From contig NZ_JBEPTL010000010.1 in NCBI RefSeq assembly GCF_040549465.1, positions 69,837 through 133,836 of the forward strand: a DNA stretch of 64,000 nt, in the 5' to 3' direction. This DNA comes from Lacisediminihabitans sp040549465. GTDB taxonomy: Bacteria > Actinomycetota > Actinomycetes > Actinomycetales > Microbacteriaceae. How positions within the stretch are numbered: position 1 is the first letter of the stretch; each line of letters starts with the position of its first letter. Shown in pieces: positions 25,717 to 36,442 of this stretch. A model generated the notes under the pieces. The model saw nothing but the letters and a program-made list of their open reading frames with translations, ran no database searches and was not told the origin of the DNA. Position numbers and translations under genes: made by a program.

Positions 25717-26682
25717 CTACTTTCTCGCGCTGCGCTTGATGCTGATCTCGAATCCTGACCGGCGCAGTGCAACGGTGAGAAGAACGACAACTCCCGCAGC
25801 GAGTGCAACGAGCACGAGCAGGCCGATGATGGTCCACCGGCTGTAGGCCAGCCAGAGTTCCAACCACATGCCCACCCACGGCAGAGTAGACAACGCAATA
25901 ACGGCGGCGATGGAGCCACGCCCCGCAATGGCGAAGCCGATCGCGACCATGAGCGTGACGACAAGCAGCCAGGAGAGATCCAGTCGGCCGAGAGCATTCT
26001 CCTCCCAGAGGGATCTTCCACTGGGGAAATAGACCAGGGAGACGCCCGCCTTGACATAGACAGCCAGAAAGAAAGCCAACGCGCCCACAAAGGCGATAGT
26101 CAGCAATTTTCGGCTTCGAGACGCTCCTGCCAGGCCGAGAACCCCCAGGCCGGCGAGGAGTACAAACACCCTCACGGTTGGCCCGAAGAAGTACAGCTCG
26201 GTGGCGCCTGAATGGCTCACTATCGTGAGTACGCCGACTGCCAGGATGGTTGCACCGATCGCGATCCGCGCGCCGCGATATACCCCGACAAGTGCAAAGA
26301 CCATTCCGAGAATCCAGAGTGCGCAGATGATCATCGCCGACGTGATGAGCGGGACCGATCGTTGCGACGGCGCGACGTAGAACTGTGTCGCGAATGGAGC
26401 CCAGGCGTCGAAGAACAGATAGACCATCGAGTACGCAGTGCCGGCAGCGAGCGCTACCGCCGCGACCCGATCGCGCACTCCGGAGGGAATGAAAGCGCCG
26501 ATCCGCGCAGCAATCCCGTTGACCGCGAGATTCACGAGTTCGCCACGCTCTGGCGCGGTACGACTCTCTCCGTCGGCGACGTCGAGAAGAGTGCCGACCA
26601 CCTCATCCTCGTTCGTGTTCCGCCACGATCGCGGATACCAGCGGAGGGCTCGGCGATAGCGTTCGGCGAGGGAGCGGTTCAT
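25717..26682 (-). CDS. PadR-associated multi-spanning membrane protein
   Basis: 321 residues with roughly eight to nine hydrophobic helices after residue ~70. The cytoplasmic N-terminus ERYRRALRWYPRSWRNTNEDE matches the pattern of proteins that are almost always encoded next to a PadR repressor (R-x-L-RWYP-xxWR). The end is strongly basic (FEISIKRSARK). No transport or enzymatic motif is visible. Its ATG overlaps the PadR stop by four bases, so the two form a self-contained regulatory unit. By family association it is likely repressed by PadR and induced under membrane or antibiotic stress; this is inference. Confidence 0.8.
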   Translation of the reverse strand: MNRSLAERYRRALRWYPRSWRNTNEDEVVGTLLDVADGESRTAPERGELVNLAVNGIAARIGAFIPSGVRDRVAAVALAAGTAYSMVYLFFDAWAPFATQFYVAPSQRSVPLITSAMIICALWILGMVFALVGVYRGARIAIGATILAVGVLTIVSHSGATELYFFGPTVRVFVLLAGLGVLGLAGASRSRKLLTIAFVGALAFFLAVYVKAGVSLVYFPSGRSLWEENALGRLDLSWLLVVTLMVAIGFAIAGRGSIAAVIALSTLPWVGMWLELWLAYSRWTIIGLLVLVALAAGVVVLLTVALRRSGFEISIKRSARK

Positions 26683-27032
26683 GCTGGCATCTCCGAAACT
26701 CGCGGGGACAGCGGATGGAGCTTCAGTCGTATCCGGGCCTCGCGGGCGTTGCTCTCCATGCGGGTTACCTGCTCCCTCAACGCTTCAGTACCCGACGCTG
26801 TGAGTGTGTAATAACGACGCAGCCGACCGTCGACCACCTCCTCCCCCGCCGACTCGACGAGTCCGCTGTGGCCGAGTCGGTCGAGTGCCGCGTAGAGGGT
26901 GCCCACTTTCAGCTGCACCCGTCCGCTCGAGAGCTCGGCTGCTTCGCCGATGAGTGCGTAGCCATGTTTCCTGCCGTTCGCCAGCGCGGTCAGTATCCAG
27001 AACGTCGGTTCGCGCATTTCGCTGTCTGCCAT
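26679..27032 (-). CDS. PadR-family transcriptional repressor
   Basis: 117 residues, the short PadR-s2 type: winged helix with FWILTALANGRKHGYALIGEAAELSSGRVQLKVGTLYAALDRL and wing GEEVVDGRLRRYYTLTASG, then a C-terminal dimerisation helix. The tyrosine-rich YTLT end of the wing is diagnostic. Upstream, at 27068-27077, ATCATATGAT is a perfect palindrome within an AT-rich stretch rare in this genome, and CGATCGAT lies next to it; either could be its operator. It is the first gene of a two-gene operon. Confidence 0.9.
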   Translation of the reverse strand: MADSEMREPTFWILTALANGRKHGYALIGEAAELSSGRVQLKVGTLYAALDRLGHSGLVESAGEEVVDGRLRRYYTLTASGTEALREQVTRMESNAREARIRLKLHPLSPRVSEMPA

Positions 27033-27067
27033 GTTTCGACAATACTCAATCGATCGATATATAGCGG

Positions 27068-27077
27068 ATCATATGAT
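27068..27077. promoter_or_regulatory. Palindrome in the PadR promoter region
   Basis: ATCATATGAT is a 10-base palindrome 35 bases upstream of the padR start, in a locally AT-rich stretch (27048-27078) that probably also holds the -10 region. It is a candidate autoregulatory operator. Confidence 0.35.
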
Positions 27078-27136
27078 GCGTGTCGTGCGAACCTCCGGTG
27101 TCATCCACCGAGTGAGGCCGGCGGAGTTTCAGTGGA

Positions 27137-28006
27137 CTAGCGGAGTGCTGTCGTAGCGCGGTCGCGCCCGAGAAGATCTGGGTGAGTTGCAACCGCTCTC
27201 CAGCCGTCCTCGATGAGCAGTGCGGCGATCGCGGCACCCTGCGACTCCCCGTGCTCGAGCACGAGAGTGCCGCCCGGATGCAGCAGGCGCATGGCTGTCT
27301 GCGAAACCTGCCGCACGACATCCAGGCCGTCCTCGCCTCCGTAGAGCGCATGCTCCGGATCGAAGAGCCGCACCTCAGGGTCGCGCGGAATGGCCGCGTC
27401 GGGAATGTATGGCGGGTTGGAGATCACCACGGCGACTGTGCCGTCGAGTTCCGGCAGCGCATCGGCCAGGTCCATGAACACCGCCCGTGCGTTGTCGACG
27501 CCGCTCTCACGGAAGTTCTGCGTGGTCCAGAGGAAGGCCTCAGGCGAGTTCTCCACACCGTAGACCCTGGCGTGCGGAACCTCGGCGGCCATTGCGAGCG
27601 CGATCGCGCCAGTGCCCGTGCCGAGATCGATGCCGATCGGTTCGGGCGTCGCCGCAGCACGCAGCGCATCGATCGCGAACTGTGCGACCTGCTCGGTCTC
27701 TGGACGCGGAACGAACACACCAGGACCGACGGCGAGTTCCATCGATCGGAACGGCGCACGCCCGGTGATGTGCTGCAGCGGCTCGCGTGCCGCCCGACGC
27801 GCGACCAGCGTCTCGATGGCGGTGGATTCGGCCTCCGACAGCTCCGCGTCGGTGATCACTTTCGCCTGCACCGCGCCCCTGCTCAACCCGAGCACATGCC
27901 CGACCAGCAGCTCGGCATCCACGTCAGCCGATGGCACCCCCGCTCGCGCAAGCACTTCACCAGCCAGTGCAAGCACGCTCGCGATAGTGCGTTTCTCGAG
28001 ATTCAT
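27137..28006 (-). CDS. prmC: Peptide chain release factor N5-glutamine methyltransferase
   Basis: 289 residues from the ATG at 28006 (MNLEKRTIAS); a GTG two codons upstream is possible. The N-terminal helical domain binds the release factor. The methyltransferase domain has IGIDLGTGTGAIALAMA for SAM binding and VVISNPPYIP, the NPPY motif that positions the target Gln amide. It methylates the Gln of the GGQ motif in RF1 and RF2, and indeed lies directly downstream of prfA. A 126-base gap containing a palindromic element separates the two, unlike the tight spacing elsewhere in this block. Confidence 0.95.
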   Translation of the reverse strand: MNLEKRTIASVLALAGEVLARAGVPSADVDAELLVGHVLGLSRGAVQAKVITDAELSEAESTAIETLVARRAAREPLQHITGRAPFRSMELAVGPGVFVPRPETEQVAQFAIDALRAAATPEPIGIDLGTGTGAIALAMAAEVPHARVYGVENSPEAFLWTTQNFRESGVDNARAVFMDLADALPELDGTVAVVISNPPYIPDAAIPRDPEVRLFDPEHALYGGEDGLDVVRQVSQTAMRLLHPGGTLVLEHGESQGAAIAALLIEDGWRAVATHPDLLGRDRATTALR

Positions 28007-28050
28007 CTTCACTTCGACTGACTATGGACGGCGAACGTTTCACGAACAGA

Positions 28051-28120
28051 GCCGCCGATGGTTCTGCCAGCGCGGGTGTGGTGGGCCTCTATGGGCGGCG
28101 CTGGCAGAACCATCGCCGGC
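28051..28120. repeat. Inverted repeat between prmC and prfA
   Basis: GATGGTTCTGCCAGCGC (28057-28073) is exactly mirrored at 28098-28114. With one mismatch the arms extend to 28051 and 28120, giving about 23 bases per arm around a 24-base spacer. It sits inside a co-directional gene block, so it is more likely an RNA-processing or attenuation structure, or an inserted palindromic element, than an operon terminator. Confidence 0.8.
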
Positions 28121-28132
28121 GTCCCCACGACA

Positions 28133-29212
28133 TCAAACCTCGGCCCCCAGAGCCTCGAGCCGCGCTTCTTCGTCTGCCTCGATGTCGCTCTGGATGACCG
28201 GATCGAGCGCTCCGTTCATCACCGCGTCGAGGTTGTAGGCCTTGTAGCCCGTGCGGTGGTCGGCAATACGGTTCTCCGGGAAGTTGTAGGTGCGGATGCG
28301 CTCCGACCGATCCATGGTGCGGATCTGGCTTTTGCGCACGGCAGATGCGGCTTCGTCGATCTCTTCCTGCTGCCGCGCGAGCACCCGCGCACGGAGCACG
28401 CGCATGCCGGCTTCGCGGTTCTGCAGCTGCGATTTCTCGTTCTGCATCGCCACCACGATTCCGGTGGGAAGGTGGGTGATGCGTACGGCGGAGTCGGTGG
28501 TGTTGACCGACTGGCCGCCGGGGCCGCTCGAACGGTAGACGTCGATCTTGAGATCGTTGGGGCTGATCTCGACCTCTTCCGGCTCATCGACCTCTGGGAA
28601 GACGAGCACGCCGGCCGCGGAGGTGTGGATACGCCCCTGCGACTCGGTCGCCGGCACCCGCTGCACGCGATGCACGCCACCCTCGTACTTGAGGTGTGCC
28701 CAGACGCCGTCGGCGGGGTCGGTCGAGTTCCCTTTGATGGCGAGCTGGACATCCTTGATGCCGCCGAGGTCGCTCGAGGTCTGCTCGATGATCTCGGTCT
28801 TCCACTTCTTGGATTCCGCGTAGTGCAGGTACATGCGCAACAGATCCCCGGCGAAGAGTGCGGATTCTGCGCCGCCCTCCCCCATCTTGATCTCCATGAT
28901 CACGTCGCGGCCGTCGTTCTCGTCGCGCGGGATGAGCAACCGGCGAAGGCGCTCCTCCATCACGTCGAGTTCAGCCGTGATGTTCGGCAGTTCCTCGGCG
29001 AAGGACTCGTCTTCCGCCGCCATCTCGGTCGCCGCTTCGACGTCGTCGGTGAGCTTCATCCATCGGTTGTATGCATCGACGATTCGGCTGAGTTCCGCGT
29101 ACCGGCGATTGACCTTCTTGGATCTGGCCGGGTTGGAGTGGAGTTCAGGATCAGCGAGCTGTTCCTGAAGACCTTCATGCTCGGCCAGCAATGTCTTTAC
29201 TGACTCGAACAT
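28133..29212 (-). CDS. prfA: Peptide chain release factor 1
   Basis: 359 residues. The GGQ motif that triggers peptide release is in RSSGPGGQSVNTTDSAVRITH (about residue 228). The stop-codon recognition tripeptide of RF1 (PxT) is expected near residue 185 and reads PATES. Domain 1 is the usual N-terminal helical bundle. RF1 reads UAA and UAG. The ATG lies only three bases after the rho stop codon, implying translational coupling with rho. Confidence 0.96.
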   Translation of the reverse strand: MFESVKTLLAEHEGLQEQLADPELHSNPARSKKVNRRYAELSRIVDAYNRWMKLTDDVEAATEMAAEDESFAEELPNITAELDVMEERLRRLLIPRDENDGRDVIMEIKMGEGGAESALFAGDLLRMYLHYAESKKWKTEIIEQTSSDLGGIKDVQLAIKGNSTDPADGVWAHLKYEGGVHRVQRVPATESQGRIHTSAAGVLVFPEVDEPEEVEISPNDLKIDVYRSSGPGGQSVNTTDSAVRITHLPTGIVVAMQNEKSQLQNREAGMRVLRARVLARQQEEIDEAASAVRKSQIRTMDRSERIRTYNFPENRIADHRTGYKAYNLDAVMNGALDPVIQSDIEADEEARLEALGAEV

Positions 29213-29215
29213 GAA

Positions 29216-31459
<2,244 letters not shown>

Positions 31460-31633
31460 TAAGAGGGTTCCTTTCCCCTCGCACGTACCGCACCTGACAG
31501 GTGCGAAGTGGTTGTGCGGGAGAGTTTGTCGTTCACACTTTCCACCGAGCTGGTTGTATGCCGTTCTAGGCATCCGCACAGAGTCAAAAAGCGGTGAAGA
31601 GATTGCTAGTGATTGTGCAAACCGGGCGCTCGA

Positions 31634-32578
31634 CTATGCCGAGTTTTCTACCGGGTGCACTGTAACTGTAGCACCTTTGAAGTCCACGGCCAGCAGGAGC
31701 GACTGCCACGGCGCGCCACCGTGCGCCGAGACCAGCTCGGCCGCCGCGAGACGCTGGGCCGGGTCACTGCAGAGTACGAGGATGGAGGGTCCGGCACCGG
31801 AGACGACTGCGGGAAAGCCTTGCGCGCGCAATTCGAGGATCAGCGATTCGGTGTCGGGCATGGCTGCGGCACGATAACTCTGGTGCAACCTGTCTTCGGT
31901 GGCGGCGAGCAGCAGTTCCGGACTCTGGATGAGGGCGGCGATCAGCAGGGCGGAACGCGAGACATTAAAGGTCGCATCTTCGTGAGGCACCGACAACGGC
32001 CGCAGGCTGCGAGCCAGCACCGTGGACATGGTGCTCTCCGGCACGGCGATCAGGGGCGAGACACCGCGGTGCACCATGAGTTTTTTGTGTTGTGGGCCGG
32101 CATCCGTGGTCCAGGCGATCGTGAGGCCGCCGAAGAGGGCAGGTGCCACGTTGTCGGGATGCCCCTCCAGCGCGGTCGCGAGAGCCAGCAGTGCACTGGA
32201 GTCGATCTCGACAACGCCCTCGAGCAGGCCTTTCGCCGCCATGATGCCCGAGACGATCGCGGCGCCGGATGACCCGAGGCCTCGCCCGTGCGGGATGTTG
32301 TTGTGCGCGATCAGGTCGAGTCCTGGCAGTGGCTGCGAGTAGGCAGCGAAAGTGTACGCAATCGCCGTGACCACCAGGTTGGACGAATCGATTGGCACCT
32401 CCCCCGAACCGACGCCGATGACCTCGACGCTCGCGCCGGGCTCGGTGCGCGTTGCGACAGTCAGTTCGTCGTAGAGCGACAGCGCGAGGCCGAGCGTGTC
32501 GAAACCCGGCCCGAGGTTGGCTGTGGTTGCAGGTACGCGGACCGTGACAGTGCGCGCTGCTGGCACGCCTCGGGTCAT
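31634..32578 (-). CDS. thrB: Homoserine kinase
   Basis: 314 residues of the GHMP kinase family. The ATP-binding motif is IPHGRGLGSSGAAIVSGI near residue 95, and the N-terminal VRVPATTANLGPGFDTLG segment is diagnostic of homoserine kinases. It phosphorylates L-homoserine with ATP before threonine synthase. The start overlaps the thrC stop by four bases. Downstream a 174-base gap leads to rho, long enough for an independent rho promoter and leader. Confidence 0.96.
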   Translation of the reverse strand: MTRGVPAARTVTVRVPATTANLGPGFDTLGLALSLYDELTVATRTEPGASVEVIGVGSGEVPIDSSNLVVTAIAYTFAAYSQPLPGLDLIAHNNIPHGRGLGSSGAAIVSGIMAAKGLLEGVVEIDSSALLALATALEGHPDNVAPALFGGLTIAWTTDAGPQHKKLMVHRGVSPLIAVPESTMSTVLARSLRPLSVPHEDATFNVSRSALLIAALIQSPELLLAATEDRLHQSYRAAAMPDTESLILELRAQGFPAVVSGAGPSILVLCSDPAQRLAAAELVSAHGGAPWQSLLLAVDFKGATVTVHPVENSA

Positions 32579-33657
32579 CCGACGACTTTGGACAGGCCGA
32601 GCACGCCGGCAACCTCATCCGTGTTGTTTGCCACGATGGTGGGCTGAACGTCGGACCCGTTGGAATTGCGAAGTGCCCACTGCGGGTCTTTGAGGCCGTG
32701 GCCGGTGACGGTCAGAACGACGGTCGCGCCCTTCGGGATCTCCCCCGCCGCTGAACGCTCGAGCAGGCCGGCGACGCTGATCGCCGAGGCTGGCTCGACG
32801 AAGATGCCCACCTCGGCGGACAGGATGCGGTGGGCTTCGAGGATCAAGTCGTCCGAAATGGCACCGAAGTAGCCGTCACTGGTCTCGCGCGCTGCGAGGG
32901 CGGGCTGCCACGACGCCGGGTTGCCGATGCGGATAGCGCTGGCGATCGTGTCGGGGTCTTTCACGACGTGGCCGAGCACGATCGGCGCGCTGCCTGCAGC
33001 CTGGAACCCGAACATGCGCGGGAGCCTGGTGGTGGCTCCACGCTCGAGTTCCTCGCTATAACCACGGAAGTAGGCGGTGTAGTTTCCCGCGTTGCCGACA
33101 GGGACGATGTGGAAGTCCGGAGCATCTTCCAGCACCTCGACGACCTCGAATGCCGCCGTCTTCTGGCCCTCGATGCGGTCGTTGTTGACCGAGTTCACCA
33201 GGTGCACGGGGTAATTCGCCGCGAGGTCGCGAGCGATGTCGAGACAGTCGTCGAAGTTGCCCTGCACCTGGAGGAGCTCCGCGTTGTGAGCGATCGCCTG
33301 CGCGAGCTTGCCCATCGCGATCTTGCCCTCCGGCACCAGCACGGCGGCTGTGATGCCCGCGTGCGAGGCGTAGGCCGCGGCGGACGCCGAGGTATTGCCG
33401 GTCGACGCGCAGATGACTGCTTTCGCCCCATGCTCGACAGCCTTGGAGACGGCCATGGTCATTCCGCGATCCTTGAAGGAGCCGGTGGGGTTCATCCCCT
33501 CGAACTTGACCCAGACAGTCGCACCCGTGCGCGCGGAGAGCGCGGGGGCCGGGATCAGTGGCGTGCCACCCTCGCCGAGAGTGATGATGGGGGTGGCATC
33601 TGAGATGTCCAGTCGGTCTGCGTACTCGCGGAGGACCCCGCGCCACTGGTGAGCCAT
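32575..33657 (-). CDS. thrC: Threonine synthase
   Basis: 360 residues, the short fold-type II PLP enzyme typical of Gram-positives. The PLP Lys is in GMNPTGSFKDRGMTMAVS (about residue 60). The phosphate-binding loop is IVPVGNAGNYTAY, and ASTGNTSASAAAYA contacts the substrate. It converts O-phosphohomoserine to threonine. It overlaps hom by one base and thrB by four, so hom-thrC-thrB is one tightly coupled unit. Confidence 0.96.
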   Translation of the reverse strand: MAHQWRGVLREYADRLDISDATPIITLGEGGTPLIPAPALSARTGATVWVKFEGMNPTGSFKDRGMTMAVSKAVEHGAKAVICASTGNTSASAAAYASHAGITAAVLVPEGKIAMGKLAQAIAHNAELLQVQGNFDDCLDIARDLAANYPVHLVNSVNNDRIEGQKTAAFEVVEVLEDAPDFHIVPVGNAGNYTAYFRGYSEELERGATTRLPRMFGFQAAGSAPIVLGHVVKDPDTIASAIRIGNPASWQPALAARETSDGYFGAISDDLILEAHRILSAEVGIFVEPASAISVAGLLERSAAGEIPKGATVVLTVTGHGLKDPQWALRNSNGSDVQPTIVANNTDEVAGVLGLSKVVG

Positions 33658-34976
33658 TATGAACCTTCTACTCTCAGGACGGATGTGACACTTCTGACGA
33701 CGTCACTCGTCCCCAGTGCGGTGACGGTTGCGGCGAGATCGGCTTCGGATGCCTCGTGGGTGCCAATCACAAGGGTAGCGCTGGACGCGGTGTCGCCAGG
33801 CCGCACCTGGACCGACTGCGTAACGGTTTCCACGGAAACGTCATGCTCGCTGAACAGCGTGGCGATCGCCGCGAGCACCCCGGGCTGGTCGACGACGCTG
33901 AGGGTGATCTGGTAGCGGGTAATGACGCGCGACATCGGCAGGATCGGCAGGTTGGCGTGGGTCGACTCTGCGACGCCCGGACCACCGATGACATGACGGC
34001 GAGCAGCGGAGACGAGGTCGCCGAGCACGGCGGAGGCGGTCTCGATTCCACCGGCGCCCGCACCGTAGAACATCAGATCCCCGGCCGCTTCGGCCTCGAT
34101 GAAGACGGCGTTCTTGGCTCCGTGCACGGCGGCGAGAGGATGGCTGCGTGGCACGAGGGCCGGGTAGACCCTGGCCGACACGCCCTCGACGCCCTCGGCA
34201 TCCGTGAGGCGTTCGCAGATTGCGAGGAGCTTGACCACATAACCGGCCTTGCGTGCCGCATCGACCTGTTCGATCGTGACGCCGGTGATTCCTTCGCGGT
34301 GCACGGCGTCGAGCGGAACGGTGGTGTGGAAAGCGAGACTCGCGAGGATGGCCGTCTTCTGCGCGGCGTCATACCCCTCGATGTCGGCCGACGGATCCGA
34401 CTTCTCCGCATACCCGAGATCGGTGGCCGTGGCGAGGGCTGCCTCGAGGCTTTCCCCCGCGGTGTCCATGCGATCGAGGATGAAATTGGTTGTGCCATTC
34501 ACAATGCCGAGGATTCGTTTGATGCGATCGCCGGCCAGGCTGTCCCGGAGCGGACGGATGATCGGAATCGCACCCGCGACGGCAGCCTCATAGTAGAGCT
34601 GTGCGCCCACCTGCTCTGCCGCTTCGAAAAGTTCTGGGCCGTGGGTCGCCAGTAGCGCCTTGTTGCCGGTGATGACGTCCGCGCCGGAGTTGAGCGCCTG
34701 CAGGATCAGGGTGCGCGCCGGCTCGAGACCGCCCATGAGCTCGATGACGATGTCCGCGCCGAGGATGAGGGTCTCGGCATCCGTCGTCAGCAGCTCACGC
34801 GGGATGTCGGCGGTGCGGGGTGCATCGAGGTCGCGCACGGCGACCCCGACGAGTTCGAGGCCCGCACCGGCGCGGTTGGCCAATTCGTCGCGATGTGCGA
34901 GCAGGAGCGAGGCGACCTGAGCGCCCACCGATCCGGCGCCCAGGAGAGCGACTCGGAGGTTGCGGTACTCGATCAT
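33657..34976 (-). CDS. hom: Homoserine dehydrogenase
   Basis: 439 residues. The Rossmann start is LRVALLGAGSVGAQVASLLL. The catalytic part includes VITGNKALLATHGPELFEAA, YYEAAVAGAIPIIRPL and GIVNGTTNFILDRM, all standard signatures. The final ~85 residues are an ACT domain (YQITLSVVDQPGVLAAIATLF), which usually mediates threonine feedback inhibition. It reduces aspartate semialdehyde to homoserine. Its start overlaps lysA by four bases, placing the branch-point enzyme in one operon with both the lysine and threonine branches. Confidence 0.96.
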   Translation of the reverse strand: MIEYRNLRVALLGAGSVGAQVASLLLAHRDELANRAGAGLELVGVAVRDLDAPRTADIPRELLTTDAETLILGADIVIELMGGLEPARTLILQALNSGADVITGNKALLATHGPELFEAAEQVGAQLYYEAAVAGAIPIIRPLRDSLAGDRIKRILGIVNGTTNFILDRMDTAGESLEAALATATDLGYAEKSDPSADIEGYDAAQKTAILASLAFHTTVPLDAVHREGITGVTIEQVDAARKAGYVVKLLAICERLTDAEGVEGVSARVYPALVPRSHPLAAVHGAKNAVFIEAEAAGDLMFYGAGAGGIETASAVLGDLVSAARRHVIGGPGVAESTHANLPILPMSRVITRYQITLSVVDQPGVLAAIATLFSEHDVSVETVTQSVQVRPGDTASSATLVIGTHEASEADLAATVTALGTSDVVRSVTSVLRVEGS

Positions 34977-36442
34977 GGTGCATCCCTATCGTTCATTGAG
35001 CCAGTCGAAATTCCTGCGTCGCGTGAAAGCAGGTCGGCCTCGGTTTCGCCGCGCACGATCACACGTGCATGACCGTCGCGCACGGCGACCACCGCGGGGC
35101 GTCCGAGGTAGTTGTAGTTGCTCGCGAGCGACCAGCAGTAGGCACCGGTCGCCGGAACAGCGAGCAGATCGCCCGGCGTCACGTCGCCGGGCAGGTAGTC
35201 GGCGTGCACGACGATGTCGCCGCTCTCGCAGTGCTTGCCGGCGATTCGCACGAGGGCCGGATCCGCATCCGAATTCCGATTGGCGATGCGCACCGAGTAG
35301 TCGGCGCCGTAGAGGGCCGGGCGCACATTATCGCTCATGCCGCCGTCGATGCTCACGTATTTGCGGGTCGCGACCTCGCCCCCGTCGACAGGCTCAGGGA
35401 ACGAAGAACCGGGCGCAGGGAAAGAAGGGAGCGTGACCTCCACATCCTTGATGGTGCCGACCTCATAGAGAGAGAAAGTAGATGGCCCGACGATGGCACG
35501 GCCCGGCTCCACGGCGACGATCGGAACCGGGATGCCGAGGCGCGCGCACTCGGAGGCGACGATGTCGGCGAACCGTGCCGCCACCACCTCGATGGGCATG
35601 GCGTCGTCGACACTGGTATAGGCGATGCCGAACCCACCGCCGAGGTTCAGCTCGGGAATCGGTCCGTCGACCAGCAACTCAGCCTGCAGTGCGAGCAGTC
35701 TCTTCGCCGATTCGACGAAACCGTCCGACTCGAAGATCTGCGAACCGATGTGCGAGTGCAGGCCGAGAAAGTCGAGGGAGTCGTGCGAACGGATGGCTGC
35801 CACCGCTGCTGGCGCGTCACCGAGCGTGATACCGAACTTCTGGTCCTCGCGGGCGGTGGCGAGATACTCGTGCGTATGAGCGTGCACACCGCTGTTGAGG
35901 CGGAGGCGCACCGGCTGTTGACGATGGTGGCGAGCCGCGGCATCCGCGACCCTGTCGATCTCGATAACGCTGTCGATCACGATCACTCCGACACCGGTCG
36001 AAACTGCACGGTCGATCTCGGCGAGGGACTTATTGTTGCCATGGAAGCCCAGGCGGGCTGGGTCGACCCCCGCGGCGAGCGCCACGGCGAGCTCCCCCCC
36101 GCTGCAGACGTCGATGTAGAGACCGGCCTCGGTCACCCAGCGCGCGACCTCGGTGGAGAGGAACGCCTTGCCCGCGTAGTAGACCTTCGCCGACGAACCG
36201 ACGCGGGCGAACTCACTGTCGAAGGACTCGCGGGCTGCGAGGGCGCGGGCGCGCACATCGGCCTCGTCCACGACGTAGAGCGGGGTGCCGAACTCGGCAG
36301 CCAGCGCCGATGCTGTGACGCCGGCTACCGCGATCTCGCCGGACGCGGTACGGGCGACGTTCCGGGACCAGACGGAAGTGGCGAGTTCGTTCGCATCCCG
36401 CGGATGGACGAGCCACGGCGGGGCAAGTGGATTGACCGTCAC
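34973..36442 (-). CDS. lysA: Diaminopimelate decarboxylase
   Basis: 489 residues from a GTG at 36442 that overlaps the upstream stop as GTGA. The alanine-racemase-like barrel carries the PLP Lys in VYYAGKAFLS, the glycine loop NLGGGFGIAYTS, and VDGGMSDN and CESGD in the C-terminal domain. It makes L-lysine from meso-diaminopimelate. Between KDVEVTL and RKYVSIDGG there is an extra stretch of about 18 residues (PSFPAPGSSFPEPVDGGE). Its DNA contains the repeat core TCGACAGGCTCA at 35385-35396, so it looks like an in-frame repeat insertion in a surface loop. Confidence 0.95.
   Translation of the reverse strand: MTVNPLAPPWLVHPRDANELATSVWSRNVARTASGEIAVAGVTASALAAEFGTPLYVVDEADVRARALAARESFDSEFARVGSSAKVYYAGKAFLSTEVARWVTEAGLYIDVCSGGELAVALAAGVDPARLGFHGNNKSLAEIDRAVSTGVGVIVIDSVIEIDRVADAAARHHRQQPVRLRLNSGVHAHTHEYLATAREDQKFGITLGDAPAAVAAIRSHDSLDFLGLHSHIGSQIFESDGFVESAKRLLALQAELLVDGPIPELNLGGGFGIAYTSVDDAMPIEVVAARFADIVASECARLGIPVPIVAVEPGRAIVGPSTFSLYEVGTIKDVEVTLPSFPAPGSSFPEPVDGGEVATRKYVSIDGGMSDNVRPALYGADYSVRIANRNSDADPALVRIAGKHCESGDIVVHADYLPGDVTPGDLLAVPATGAYCWSLASNYNYLGRPAVVAVRDGHARVIVRGETEADLLSRDAGISTGSMNDRDAP
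35385..35403. repeat. Dispersed-repeat sequence inserted in lysA
   Basis: TCGACAGGCTCAGGGAACG at 35385-35403 contains the 12-base core seen in inverse orientation at 17410-17421. The inserted segment as judged from the protein spans roughly 35376-35430 and keeps the reading frame. Confidence 0.7.
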
